Below are positions 1 through 6,512 of a DNA stretch of 26,514 bases, piece after piece (positions within the stretch are counted from its first letter, which is position 1; each line of letters opens with the position of its first letter). The position numbers and the translations under genes are program-made. The stretch covers positions 1 through 26,514 of the forward strand of contig CALJRU010000024.1 of NCBI GenBank assembly GCA_937976375.1, in the 5' to 3' direction. The notes beneath the pieces were generated by a model that saw only the letters and a program-made list of their open reading frames with translations, was not told the DNA's origin and searched no databases. Origin of the DNA: an uncultured Peptococcaceae bacterium (GTDB lineage Bacteria > Bacillota > Peptococcia > Peptococcales > Peptococcaceae).

Positions 1-25
1 TCCTTTTCGTTTCTCTGGAATCCAT
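1..25 (-). CDS. Possible start of the next element gene (truncated by window edge)
   Basis: An ATG at position 25 (minus strand) opens a frame that runs off the window without a stop (first residues MDSRETKR). A GGAGG lies 12 bases upstream, inside the 3' end of the MobC-like gene. Position right after a MobC-like gene would suit a relaxase or other mobilisation gene, but eight codons are too few to identify anything. Confidence 0.2.
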
Positions 26-32
26 CAATCTA

Positions 33-353
33 TCAATCCTCCTTCATGCCGCCCATGATAGCGGCGATCATCTGAATGGTGTCCAGCAGTTCATCGTCCA
101 CGCCAGCCCCGTCCTCGGCCCGCCGCAGTTCGTCCAGAACGGCGGCAAGCTGGTCACGCAGGGCTTTGTAGACCTTGGGATTACCCTGTACCACTACGTC
201 CCGGCACAGGAGGCGTCTTGTGATGTAGTCCTGCTTTGTCAGGCCGGAGAGCCGCACAGCGGCCTCGATCTGTTCATCTTCCTCCGGGGACACCCGGAAG
301 GCCACGGTCTTGTTCCTCCAGCGATTTTTGTTGTCTCGGTTTTTCAGTGACAT
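33..353 (-). CDS. MobC-like relaxosome accessory protein (ribbon-helix-helix)
   Basis: A 106-residue protein. The N-terminal part (about residues 14-50) has the basic beta strand followed by two helices typical of ribbon-helix-helix DNA-binding proteins (KTVAFRVSPEED, then a helix ending ITRRLL). The C-terminal half is an acidic helical segment. This arrangement is that of MobC-like proteins, which bind near oriT and help a relaxase nick DNA during conjugative mobilisation. It starts three bases after the integrase stop and so is the third gene of the xis-int transcript. A relaxase gene would be expected next, outside the window. A general CopG/DUF1778-like regulator is the alternative. Family assignment is by pattern, not by search. 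Confidence 0.6.
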   Translation of the reverse strand: MSLKNRDNKNRWRNKTVAFRVSPEEDEQIEAAVRLSGLTKQDYITRRLLCRDVVVQGNPKVYKALRDQLAAVLDELRRAEDGAGVDDELLDTIQMIAAIMGGMKED

Positions 354-355
354 GG

Positions 356-1432
356 TTACGTTCCCATCCTTTCAAAGTCCAGTTTGTCCGCCATCTCCGT
401 CTGCCTTGTAGGAAACAGATGGGCGTAGCGGTAGGTGATATCGATACTCTCATGCCCCACCCGGTCAGCGATTGCCAGGGCGGTGAAGCCCATATCAATC
501 AGCAGGGAAATGTGTGAATGTCGGAGGTCGTGAATTCTGATCCGCTTCACTCCCGCCGCTTTCGCACCTCTGTCCATTTCATGGTGGAGATAGTGCTTGC
601 TGACAGGGAAAATCCGTTCATTTGCCCCGGTGCTGTAAAACATCTTTAAGTAGTCCTCCATCTCTCCACAGAGGAATTTGGGCATCTTAATGACACGGTT
701 GCTCTTTTTCGTCTTAGGAGTGGTAATCACGTCCTTGCCCTTGAGCCGCTGATAGGATTTGCTGATGGACACTGTACCCGCCTCAAAGTCGAAGTCTGTT
801 GGGGTGAGGGCCAGCAGTTCCCCCTCCCGGATACCGCACCAGTAGAGCATTTCAAAGGCATAGTAGGAGAGGGGCTTGTCCATCATGGCGTCGGCAAATT
901 TCAGATACTCTTCCTTCGTCCAGAACAGCATTTCACGCCGTTCCTCCACCCCCATGTTCCCGGCCTTGGCCGCAGGATTGACCTGGAGGCCGTAGTAGCG
1001 GACAGCATGGTTAAAGAGGGCACTTAACTGATTGTGGACGGTTTTGAGATAGGTAGGGGAATAGGGTTTTCCCTTGGCGTCCGTTAACCCTCGGATCGCG
1101 TTCTGCCAGTCCATCACGTCCTTGGCGGTGATTTCCGACAATTTCCGTTTTCCAAAATACGGCAGGATTTTCTTCTGGATGATGCTTTCTTTTGTCAGCC
1201 AGGTGTTCAGTTTCAGCTTGGGCTTCATATCCTTCTCATAGAGCTGGGCGAAGCTCTCAAAGGTCATGTTCACATCGGCCTGCTTTTGCATCAGAAACTC
1301 CCGTTCCCACGCCTGGGCCTCTTTCTTGGTGGCAAAGCCACGCTTTAACTTCTGCTGGCGCTCTCCTTTCCAGTCCGTATAGCGGAATTGGACGTACCAA
1401 GTGCCGTTGGCCTTGTTCTTAAACGCCGCCAT
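356..1432 (-). CDS. int: Tyrosine site-specific integrase
   Basis: A 358-residue integrase that would insert and excise the element by strand exchange at short att sites. Residues 1-50 look like the arm-site-binding domain (GTWYVQFRY, then a lysine-rich helix). Residues 55-150 form a SAM-like core-binding domain. The catalytic domain follows, with Arg202 (GIREGE), a lysine near 240 (TPKTKKSNR), His301 and Arg304 (HDLRHSH), His327 (GHES) and nucleophile Tyr336 (TYRYAHLF). All expected active-site residues are present, so the gene looks intact. The ATG has an AAAGGAG site upstream, and xis ends three bases before it. The insertion point is the 3' end of guaA, about 1.1 kb away beyond the xis and regulator genes. 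Confidence 0.95.
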   Translation of the reverse strand: MAAFKNKANGTWYVQFRYTDWKGERQQKLKRGFATKKEAQAWEREFLMQKQADVNMTFESFAQLYEKDMKPKLKLNTWLTKESIIQKKILPYFGKRKLSEITAKDVMDWQNAIRGLTDAKGKPYSPTYLKTVHNQLSALFNHAVRYYGLQVNPAAKAGNMGVEERREMLFWTKEEYLKFADAMMDKPLSYYAFEMLYWCGIREGELLALTPTDFDFEAGTVSISKSYQRLKGKDVITTPKTKKSNRVIKMPKFLCGEMEDYLKMFYSTGANERIFPVSKHYLHHEMDRGAKAAGVKRIRIHDLRHSHISLLIDMGFTALAIADRVGHESIDITYRYAHLFPTRQTEMADKLDFERMGT

Positions 1433-1435
1433 AGG

Positions 1436-1636
1436 TTAATCACTCCTTTCGCTCTGGCTTCTTGTGCCATAAAATTTTTCGTGGAAGAATTTGCGGTCGA
1501 TGCGGCCTGAAATGGTAATACAGCCCGTCTTTTTCAACTCCGCATTCATAGAACGAATCAGCTTATAGGCATAGGGGACAGAAACCCCTAATTCCTCCGC
1601 TACCTCGTCCACCCGCATGAACATGGTGCTTGCCAT
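1436..1636 (-). CDS. xis: Excisionase (Xis-like, winged-helix MerR type)
   Basis: A 66-residue basic protein beginning MASTMFMRVDEVAEELGVS. It has the short helix-turn-helix of excisionases and MerR-like recombination directionality factors (EVAEELGVSVPYAYKLIRSM). Such proteins bend DNA at att sites and shift the integrase from insertion to excision. I chose ATG 1636 because AAAGGAGGTGAG sits nine to ten bases upstream. The longer frame from 1657 would start in front of that ribosome binding site. It is the first gene of the leftward element transcript and sits directly under a near-perfect promoter controlled by candidate repressor sites. Confidence 0.85.
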   Translation of the reverse strand: MASTMFMRVDEVAEELGVSVPYAYKLIRSMNAELKKTGCITISGRIDRKFFHEKFYGTRSQSERSD

Positions 1637-1665
1637 TGTGCGCTCACCTCCTTTCATGGCCCCAG

Positions 1666-1686
1666 AACTAAGCCTTTATGCTTAAC
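1666..1686. promoter_or_regulatory. Candidate operator O1 (imperfect palindrome)
   Basis: TAAGC-6 bases-GCTTA, centred near 1676. It is the first of three same-orientation copies of an ACTAAGC...GCTTA motif between the divergent xis and regulator genes. It lies just downstream of the -10 of the leftward promoter, near its transcription start. Confidence 0.55.
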
Positions 1687-1688
1687 CT

Positions 1689-1717
1689 ATTATAACTAAG
1701 CAAATTTGCTTTGTCAA
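1689..1717 (-). promoter_or_regulatory. Promoter of xis-int-mobC
   Basis: On the minus strand, TTGACA (1712-1717) and TATAAT (1689-1694) are separated by exactly 17 bases. This is a full sigma-A consensus, so it should be strong unless repressed. The spacer contains candidate operator O2. Confidence 0.88.
1694..1714. promoter_or_regulatory. Candidate operator O2 (palindrome inside promoter spacer)
   Basis: The 14-base perfect palindrome AAGCAAATTTGCTT (1698-1711) fills the spacer between the -35 and -10 of the leftward promoter. It shares ACTAAGC and TGCTT with O1. A protein bound here would block RNA polymerase directly. Confidence 0.6.
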
Positions 1718-1760
1718 GTGGCTTGCGGAATAATTTTTAACTTTTTTGTTTAAGATACTC

Positions 1761-1790
1761 TTGACTGTTACTAAGCGAATATGTTATACT
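1761..1790 (+). promoter_or_regulatory. Promoter of the element regulator
   Basis: TTGACT (1761-1766), an 18-base spacer and TATACT (1785-1790) read towards the regulator gene. Candidate operator O3 overlaps the spacer and -10, which suggests autoregulation. Confidence 0.8.
1769..1789. promoter_or_regulatory. Candidate operator O3 (degenerate copy)
   Basis: TACTAAGCGAATATGTTATAC keeps the ACTAAGC half-site of O1 and O2 but has a degenerate right half (TGTTA). It overlaps the regulator's own promoter. A weaker site here would fit a repressor that shuts off its own gene last. Confidence 0.45.
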
Positions 1791-1827
1791 ACTTTCGACA
1801 GAAACCACCAGATAGGAGTTGGCATTT

Positions 1828-2361
1828 ATGGCAATAGGAGAGCGCATCCATTTTTTCCGCACCCTCCGGGGTATGACACAGAAGTATCTTGGTATGGCGG
1901 TGGGCTTTCCAGAGCGTTCCGCCGATGTTCGTCTGGCACAGTACGAAACAGGCACCCGGACGCCGAAGGCCGACTTGACCGCTGCCCTGGCGCATACATT
2001 AGATGTATCGCCCCAGGCGTTGAGCGTCCCGGACATAGACAACTACATAGGTTTGGCCCATACGCTGTTCGCCTTGGAGGATGTTTACAGTCTGAAAGTG
2101 GTAGAGGCGGATGGACGTGCCTGCCTGCAAGCAGATATTTTTCAGGGAGGCCGTCAAGCCAGTGAGCTGAACAAAATCTTGATTGCGTGGCGGGAACAGG
2201 CGGCGAAGTTGGAGGCCGGGGAGATCACCAAGGAGGACTATGACCGCTGGCGCTACAACTACCCGAAGTACGACACCACCCAGCGGTGGGCCAAAGTCCC
2301 CTCGAAGGAATTAAGCGATGCTCTGATAAAAGGATTGAAGAAACAGAGAAAAGACAAATAA
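1828..2361 (+). CDS. XRE-family repressor-like regulator of the mobile element
   Basis: A 177-residue protein. Residues 1-65 form a Cro/C1-type helix-turn-helix (IGERIHFFRTLRGMTQKYLG, then LAQYETGTRTPKADLTAALA). The rest is a helical domain with conserved-looking WREQAAKLEAGEITKEDYDRW. It reads away from xis-int, each with its own promoter, as in phage and integrative-element immunity switches. The likely role is repression of xis-int transfer genes. I chose ATG 1828 because ATAGGAG (1812-1818) is spaced correctly for it; an in-frame TTG at 1819 would lie one base from that site. There is no peptidase domain, so induction by self-cleavage is not indicated. Confidence 0.85.
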   Translation: MAIGERIHFFRTLRGMTQKYLGMAVGFPERSADVRLAQYETGTRTPKADLTAALAHTLDVSPQALSVPDIDNYIGLAHTLFALEDVYSLKVVEADGRACLQADIFQGGRQASELNKILIAWREQAAKLEAGEITKEDYDRWRYNYPKYDTTQRWAKVPSKELSDALIKGLKKQRKDK

Positions 2362-2366
2362 CAAAA

Positions 2367-2405
2367 AAGGTCTTGCCGACTGGTGAAAGTCAGCAAGACC
2401 TTTTT
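2367..2405. terminator. Bidirectional terminator between regulator and guaA
   Basis: A 14-base stem with one mismatch (AAGGTCTTGCCGAC pairing with GTCAGCAAGACCTT) and an 8-base loop has T-runs on both strands. It can stop the regulator transcript on the plus strand. It could also stop guaA read-through on the minus strand, where guaA may have lost its native terminator to the insertion. Confidence 0.85.
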
Positions 2406-2480
2406 CTTAGGATATGGAGGATTTACCCGCAAGCCACCCGTTATACGGGAGTGAACAAAGTAAATCCGGTTTTGGTATCT

Positions 2481-2499
2481 GCTATCAATTTGCTATCAA
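2481..2499. repeat. Paired GCTATCAA repeats, possible integrase arm sites
   Basis: GCTATCAA occurs at 2481-2488 and again at 2492-2499, in the same orientation with an 11-base period. Short, closely spaced direct repeats about 60 bases inside an element end are typical of arm-type binding sites for tyrosine integrases with an N-terminal arm-binding domain, as seen here. Their function is inferred from position. Confidence 0.4.
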
Positions 2500-2539
2500 A
2501 TGCCCCGTTTCCGCTTTAAGACCCCAGTGTTTTCAAGGC

Positions 2540-2585
2540 TTTGCGGGTTTTGTCAGTTATTCCCACTCAATGGTTGATGGTGGTT
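2540..2585. other. Probable attachment-site junction (att) at guaA 3' end
   Basis: The boundary between element DNA and chromosome falls at or near the guaA stop codon (2557-2559). The last guaA codons (TIEWE) are intact, as expected when an element carries a copy of the target's 3' end and so restores the gene. The guaA 3' end is a well-known target of tyrosine-integrase islands. The core repeat cannot be defined because the other element end is outside the window. Confidence 0.6.
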
Positions 2586-4095
2586 TGCTGGTGATGTCGT
2601 AAACGATACGGTTGATGTGGTCGACTTCGTTGACGATGCGGCTGGAGATTTTGTCGAGGACATCGTATGGAATACGGGCCCAGTCGGCGGTCATGAAGTC
2701 GGTGGTGGTAACGCCGCGGAGGGCGAGGGTGTAATCATAGGTACGGAAGTCGCCCATGACGCCAACGGTGCGGGTGGAGGTGAGCACAGCGAAGTATTGG
2801 TTGATGCTGCGGTCGAGGCCGGCATTGGCAATTTCTTCGCGGTAGATGGCATCGGCATCACGGAGGATGTCGAGCTTGTCTTTGGTGATTTCACCCATGA
2901 CACGGATGGCAAGGCCTGGACCAGGGAATGGCTGGCGCCATACGAGATAATCAGCGAGGCCGAGTTCGATGCCGAGCTGACGCACTTCGTCTTTAAAGAG
3001 CATGCGCAGTGGTTCGATGAGGCCTTTGAAGTCAACAACTGCAGGCAGCCCGCCAACGTTGTGATGGCTCTTGATGACGGCAGCGTCGCCGGTGCCGCTT
3101 TCGATAACGTCAGGATAAATGGTGCCCTGTGCAAGATAGTCTACTGCACCAATTTTGCGGCCTTCGTCTTCGAAAACGCGAATGAATTCTTCACCGATGA
3201 TTTTGCGCTTGCGTTCTGGATCGGTTACGCCAGCGAGTTTGCCGAGGAAACGTTCTTCGGCATCGACACGAATGAAGTTCATGCCGCTGTTGGCAAATGC
3301 TGCTTCCACTTCGTCGCCTTCGTTCTTGCGCATGAGACCATGGTCAACGAAGATGCAGGTGAGCTGGCTGCCGACAGCTTTGCTGATGAGCTGTGCGGCT
3401 ACAGAAGAGTCGACACCGCCGGAGAGTGCGAGCAATACCTTGCCGTCGCCCACTTTGGCACGAATGTCTTCAATTGCTTTCTTCGCATAGTTGGCCATGG
3501 TCCAGTCGGCGTCACACTGGCAGACTTCCATGAGGAAGTTTTTGAGCATGGCGGTGCCGTTTTCTGTGTGATTAACTTCTGGGTGATACTGCATGGCATA
3601 AAGTTTCTTTTCCACATTGGCCATGGCTGCCACTGGGCAGTCCTGAGTGTGGGCAATGGCTGTGAAGCCTTCTGGCATTTCTGCCACATAATCCACATGG
3701 CTCATCCAGGTGATGCTTTCTGCAGGCAGGCCTTTGAAGAGTGCTGCGTTGGTATCAAAATTGGTTTGGGTCTTGCCAAATTCGCGCTTGTCAGCCGCTT
3801 CGACCTTGCCGCCCAAAGTGTACGCCATGAGCTGCATGCCGTAGCAAAGGCCAAGCACTGGGATGCCCAGTTCAAAAATACGTTTTTCAATCTGAGGCGC
3901 GCCTTCACCATACACGCTGTTTGGGCCGCCGGTGAAGATGATGCCCTTTGGCATTTTTTCTTCGATGACTGGCAGCGCTTTGTTGAATGGCACCACTTCG
4001 CAATAAACGTTGCATTCACGCACGCGGCGTGCAATCAACTGGTTGTATTGGCCGCCGAAGTCAACAACGATGACCATTTCTTGCTTGTTATCCAC
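2557..4095 (-). CDS. guaA: GMP synthase (glutamine-hydrolysing)
   Basis: A 512-residue enzyme that converts XMP, ATP and glutamine to GMP, the last step of guanine nucleotide synthesis. Residues 8-190 are a class I glutamine amidotransferase with Cys84 (GLCYGMQ) and the His171/Glu173 pair (YHPEVN). Residues 210-395 are the ATP-pyrophosphatase domain with SGGVDSS at 225-231. The C-terminal dimerisation domain ends in the characteristic IEWE. The start is GTG 4095, two bases after the hpt stop, with GGGGAGG ten bases upstream; the ATG six codons later has no suitable site. It is cotranscribed with hpt. The 3' end is the integration target of the neighbouring element but the coding sequence is complete. 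Confidence 0.98.
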   Translation of the reverse strand: MDNKQEMVIVVDFGGQYNQLIARRVRECNVYCEVVPFNKALPVIEEKMPKGIIFTGGPNSVYGEGAPQIEKRIFELGIPVLGLCYGMQLMAYTLGGKVEAADKREFGKTQTNFDTNAALFKGLPAESITWMSHVDYVAEMPEGFTAIAHTQDCPVAAMANVEKKLYAMQYHPEVNHTENGTAMLKNFLMEVCQCDADWTMANYAKKAIEDIRAKVGDGKVLLALSGGVDSSVAAQLISKAVGSQLTCIFVDHGLMRKNEGDEVEAAFANSGMNFIRVDAEERFLGKLAGVTDPERKRKIIGEEFIRVFEDEGRKIGAVDYLAQGTIYPDVIESGTGDAAVIKSHHNVGGLPAVVDFKGLIEPLRMLFKDEVRQLGIELGLADYLVWRQPFPGPGLAIRVMGEITKDKLDILRDADAIYREEIANAGLDRSINQYFAVLTSTRTVGVMGDFRTYDYTLALRGVTTTDFMTADWARIPYDVLDKISSRIVNEVDHINRIVYDITSKPPSTIEWE

Positions 4096-4097
4096 GA

Positions 4098-4646
4098 TTA
4101 GTGTTCCTCCCCTTCAAATTCTTCGATGGTGAAAATATCCGGTAATTCGCGATATTTGCTGTCAAAATCTAAGCCGTAACCGATGACGAACTTATCTGGG
4201 ATGTCGTAGCCCATATAGTCAACGGCAATATCGGCCTCACGGCGATCCGGCTTGTTCAAAAAGGTGCAGTAAGCCACATGCTCTGGGTTGAAATCCTTGA
4301 TCGTGCGACCAATAGCGGCCAGTGTGTTTCCGGAATCAATGATGTCGTCTACCAGAATCACGTTACAGCCTGAAAGATCGCCAAAGCTCTGATACTTTAA
4401 TTCTACTTTTCCGCTTGAAACGGTGCCGCTGCCATAGCTGGATGCCACCAATACCTCCAAGCGCAATGGCAGATCGATGGCGCGAATCAAATCTGCCGTG
4501 AATGGGATCGCTCCCTTGAGTACAGAAATGATCACCAATGGGCGCTCTGACCCTTTATAGTCTTCTGTAATCTGGTGACCCAGTTCCTGTACGCGTTTTG
4601 CGATGTCCTCGCGTGAAATCAAAACTTTACGCTGCGAAAGATCCAC
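4098..4646 (-). CDS. hpt: Hypoxanthine phosphoribosyltransferase
   Basis: A 182-residue purine salvage enzyme that joins hypoxanthine or guanine to PRPP to give IMP or GMP. The PRPP-binding motif VILVDDIIDSGNTL is at 96-109, and the flexible-loop region SSYGSGTVSSGKV is near 69-81. The length is normal for the bacterial family. The start is GTG 4646, with GGGAGG seven to eight bases upstream. In many Bacillota hpt sits between tilS and ftsH. Here that site is empty and hpt precedes guaA, so both genes of GMP supply are paired. No convincing promoter pair was found in the 163 bases upstream. Confidence 0.97.
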   Translation of the reverse strand: MDLSQRKVLISREDIAKRVQELGHQITEDYKGSERPLVIISVLKGAIPFTADLIRAIDLPLRLEVLVASSYGSGTVSSGKVELKYQSFGDLSGCNVILVDDIIDSGNTLAAIGRTIKDFNPEHVAYCTFLNKPDRREADIAVDYMGYDIPDKFVIGYGLDFDSKYRELPDIFTIEEFEGEEH

Positions 4647-4745
4647 TCTGCTTCCTCCCTATCTGTATCTATCAATTCGCTATCTTTTAGTCTATCATAG
4701 TCCACCTTATTGAGCAACACTGCACATGCCGCAAGACCGGGAATT

Positions 4746-4775
4746 TTGCACCACGAGTGAAGGCTGTGGTATAAT
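4746..4775 (+). promoter_or_regulatory. Promoter of the 100-residue hypothetical gene
   Basis: TTGCAC (4746-4751), an 18-base spacer and TATAAT (4770-4775) on the plus strand, about 30 bases upstream of the ribosome binding site of the next gene. Confidence 0.75.
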
Positions 4776-4809
4776 GACGATAATCATCTCACGTTGAAAG
4801 GAGATTCCC

Positions 4810-5112
4810 ATGACCCGCGATGAAGAAACCTATTTTCTGCGCTTGATGCAAGTAGCGGACCAAGCCACTTTAGACAAACATTTTCATCTTGTCAAGACCA
4901 CAGAAAACCCTGATGGCTCAACCGATCTGCAATTTGATGCCAGCTACGGCCACGACGAAGGTTATCTAACCATCAAATATGACACCGAAAGCGGCGCACT
5001 GCTTGCTGCTGAGATGAACGTTGGCTTTCAAACAATGATCGGCCTTAATCGCAGTCCTCTTGAGCTGCGCATTCTTGCCGAACATATCCTGAATTTGCGA
5101 AACGATGCATAA
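4810..5112 (+). CDS. Small acidic protein of unknown function
   Basis: A 100-residue protein that I do not recognise. No signal peptide or membrane segment is visible. It begins with a helix (MTRDEETYFLRLMQVADQAT), passes through an acidic, strand-like middle (STDLQFDASYGHDEGYLTIKYD) and ends in a helix with LELRILAEHILNLR. This suggests a small alpha/beta cytoplasmic fold. Support for a real gene is strong: it has its own promoter, AAAGGAG six to seven bases before the ATG, and a perfect hairpin terminator two bases after the stop. It stands alone on the plus strand among minus-strand genes. Confidence 0.85.
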   Translation: MTRDEETYFLRLMQVADQATLDKHFHLVKTTENPDGSTDLQFDASYGHDEGYLTIKYDTESGALLAAEMNVGFQTMIGLNRSPLELRILAEHILNLRNDA

Positions 5113-5113
5113 A

Positions 5114-5144
5114 AAAATCGACCGGTCGACGACCGGTCGATTTT
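5114..5144. terminator. Terminator shared by convergent genes (hypothetical and rpsU)
   Basis: A perfect 14-base inverted repeat (AAAATCGACCGGTC) with a 3-base loop and A/T runs on both sides. It lies between the convergent 4810-5112 gene and rpsU and can work in both directions. Confidence 0.9.
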
Positions 5145-5160
5145 ATTTGCTCGCCTGTGA

Positions 5161-5349
5161 TCAATAGGATCTTCTGCGATTGTTCTTTCTTGCAGCTTCA
5201 GATTTTTTCTTGCGCTTTACGCTTGGCTTTTCATAGTGTTCGCGCTTGCGGCATTCAGCGAGGACGCCGGATTTCTGGCAAGAACGTTTAAAACGACGTA
5301 ATGCGCTATCTAATGATTCGTCTTTACGAACCTTAATTTCTGATGACAT
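5161..5349 (-). CDS. rpsU: 30S ribosomal protein S21
   Basis: A 62-residue, very basic protein of the small ribosomal subunit. It starts MSSEIKVRKDESLDSALRRF, contains KREHYEKPSVKRKKK and ends in an arginine-rich tail, all typical of S21. The ATG has GGAGGGAGGG upstream. It has its own promoter about 75 bases upstream and a shared terminator downstream, so it appears monocistronic. Confidence 0.98.
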   Translation of the reverse strand: MSSEIKVRKDESLDSALRRFKRSCQKSGVLAECRKREHYEKPSVKRKKKSEAARKNNRRRSY

Positions 5350-5423
5350 TGACTACTTCCCTCCCTCCGGAATCAACAGGAGAAATCGGGACTGTTGATA
5401 TCTGGATTCTAAACACAAAATTT

Positions 5424-5452
5424 ATTATATGATAGAAATGGGCGAAATGCAA
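5424..5452 (-). promoter_or_regulatory. Promoter of rpsU
   Basis: On the minus strand, TTGCAT (5447-5452), a 17-base spacer and TATAAT (5424-5429), upstream of rpsU. Confidence 0.8.
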
Positions 5453-5488
5453 GATAAAATGCGTATTTCATAAAAAAACAAGCATATT

Positions 5489-6163
5489 TTAGGCGCCCAC
5501 CTGCGGCACTTTTCCCAGCTTCAAAAACAGCTTCAGGAACTGCGCTTGCAGGAATGTGAACACGAGCCCACAGACAACTGCACTGATGCTGTAAGCCGCC
5601 ACGCCAGACAAAAGCACCACGATGTTGATCACCATCATGGTCATGGCAATGTCAAAGCGGGGATTCTTTTTGTTCAGGATCATGGCAATGGTGTCAAAAC
5701 TGACAGCCGTCGCCCGGGAAGCGATGCAGAAATAATAACCGGCAGCAACGAACACCGCAGCGATCGGTGTTGCCAAAATTGGCGTGCCAAAGAGTTCTGG
5801 GAACGGCAATTCCCAGCCCGTCCAATGAAAGAGGCTGAACAGCCCCATGTAACAAATACTGGAAAACAACGCTCCAACAAAGTACGTTTTTCCCAGAAAG
5901 ATAAAACTAATAACAATCAGAAGCACCGAAAGAATATCCACAAGAATGGCAACGTCCATGCCCGTCCATGCTTGCAGCACAAGCGAAAAACTGGTCACGC
6001 CGCCATTAAGAATGATTTTCGGCACTGTGATGAAGGCATAGGCCCCGGTCAGCAGGATATTCCCGAGAAAGATGCGAAAAAAACGCAGCCAGCGTTCCTC
6101 TCCCGGCTGGGCAGGCTGGAAGATACGCTTCCATAACGCTGGCTGTGGTTTTTGATAGGACAT
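5489..6163 (-). CDS. YitT-family (DUF161) membrane protein
   Basis: A 224-residue integral membrane protein with about five or six hydrophobic segments from residue 28 onward. The first carries the YitT-like pattern GAYAFITVPKIILNGGVTSFSLVLQ, and later segments carry FLGKTYFVGALFSS and SFDTIAMILNKK. The C-terminal soluble DUF2179 domain of longer YitT proteins is absent. The family's substrate is unknown; transport roles have been suggested but not established. It begins seven bases after the HIT gene stop with only a weak ribosome binding site, so coupled translation is likely. Confidence 0.85.
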   Translation of the reverse strand: MSYQKPQPALWKRIFQPAQPGEERWLRFFRIFLGNILLTGAYAFITVPKIILNGGVTSFSLVLQAWTGMDVAILVDILSVLLIVISFIFLGKTYFVGALFSSICYMGLFSLFHWTGWELPFPELFGTPILATPIAAVFVAAGYYFCIASRATAVSFDTIAMILNKKNPRFDIAMTMMVINIVVLLSGVAAYSISAVVCGLVFTFLQAQFLKLFLKLGKVPQVGA

Positions 6164-6169
6164 GTCGCA

Positions 6170-6511
6170 TTAACCTGGAGGCCATTTCATATCGCGTCCA
6201 CCAAGCACGTGTACGTGCAGATGTGGCACGCTCTGGCCGCCTTGTTCCCCAGTGTTGGCGACAAGGCGATAGCCTGCTTCTATGCCTTCGCTCTTGACGA
6301 CGGCATGAATGGCATCAAGCATTGCAAGCATCAATTCGCCGTCTTCCTGGGTCAACTGGTTCACACTTTGAACGTGGCGTTTTGGTACGACAAGCACGTG
6401 AGTTGGTGCCTGAGGATCGGTATCACGAAACGCCCGAACGAGCTCGTTTTCGTAAACGGTATTGGTAGGAATCTCACCGTTTGCGATCTTGCAGAAAATG
6501 CAATCGCTCAT
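6170..6511 (-). CDS. HIT-family nucleotide hydrolase (HinT-like)
   Basis: A 113-residue protein starting MSDCIFCKIANGEIP, with the histidine triad HLHVHVLGG at 97-105. This is the HinT branch, small dimeric enzymes that hydrolyse purine nucleoside phosphoramidates and AMP-lysyl adducts. Cys4 and Cys7 suit the zinc site present in many bacterial members. I chose ATG 6511 because GAGGAGG lies just upstream; a GTG five codons earlier would overlap that site. The mtaB stop is one base before this ATG, so the two genes are translationally coupled. Confidence 0.95.
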   Translation of the reverse strand: MSDCIFCKIANGEIPTNTVYENELVRAFRDTDPQAPTHVLVVPKRHVQSVNQLTQEDGELMLAMLDAIHAVVKSEGIEAGYRLVANTGEQGGQSVPHLHVHVLGGRDMKWPPG

Positions 6512-6512
6512 A

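Noticed and set aside
2617..4101. 494-codon open frame on the plus strand opposite guaA
   Set aside because: It is the antisense shadow of a well-supported gene, has no ribosome binding site and reads as a low-complexity His/Phe/Val-rich product.
4647..4745. Promoter for hpt-guaA
   Set aside because: A minus-strand TATGAT is present but the nearest TTGCTC is only 12 bases away, so no pair meets the usual spacing.
5453..5488. Terminator after the yitT gene
   Set aside because: The region is T-rich on the minus strand but only a bulged, weak stem can be drawn.
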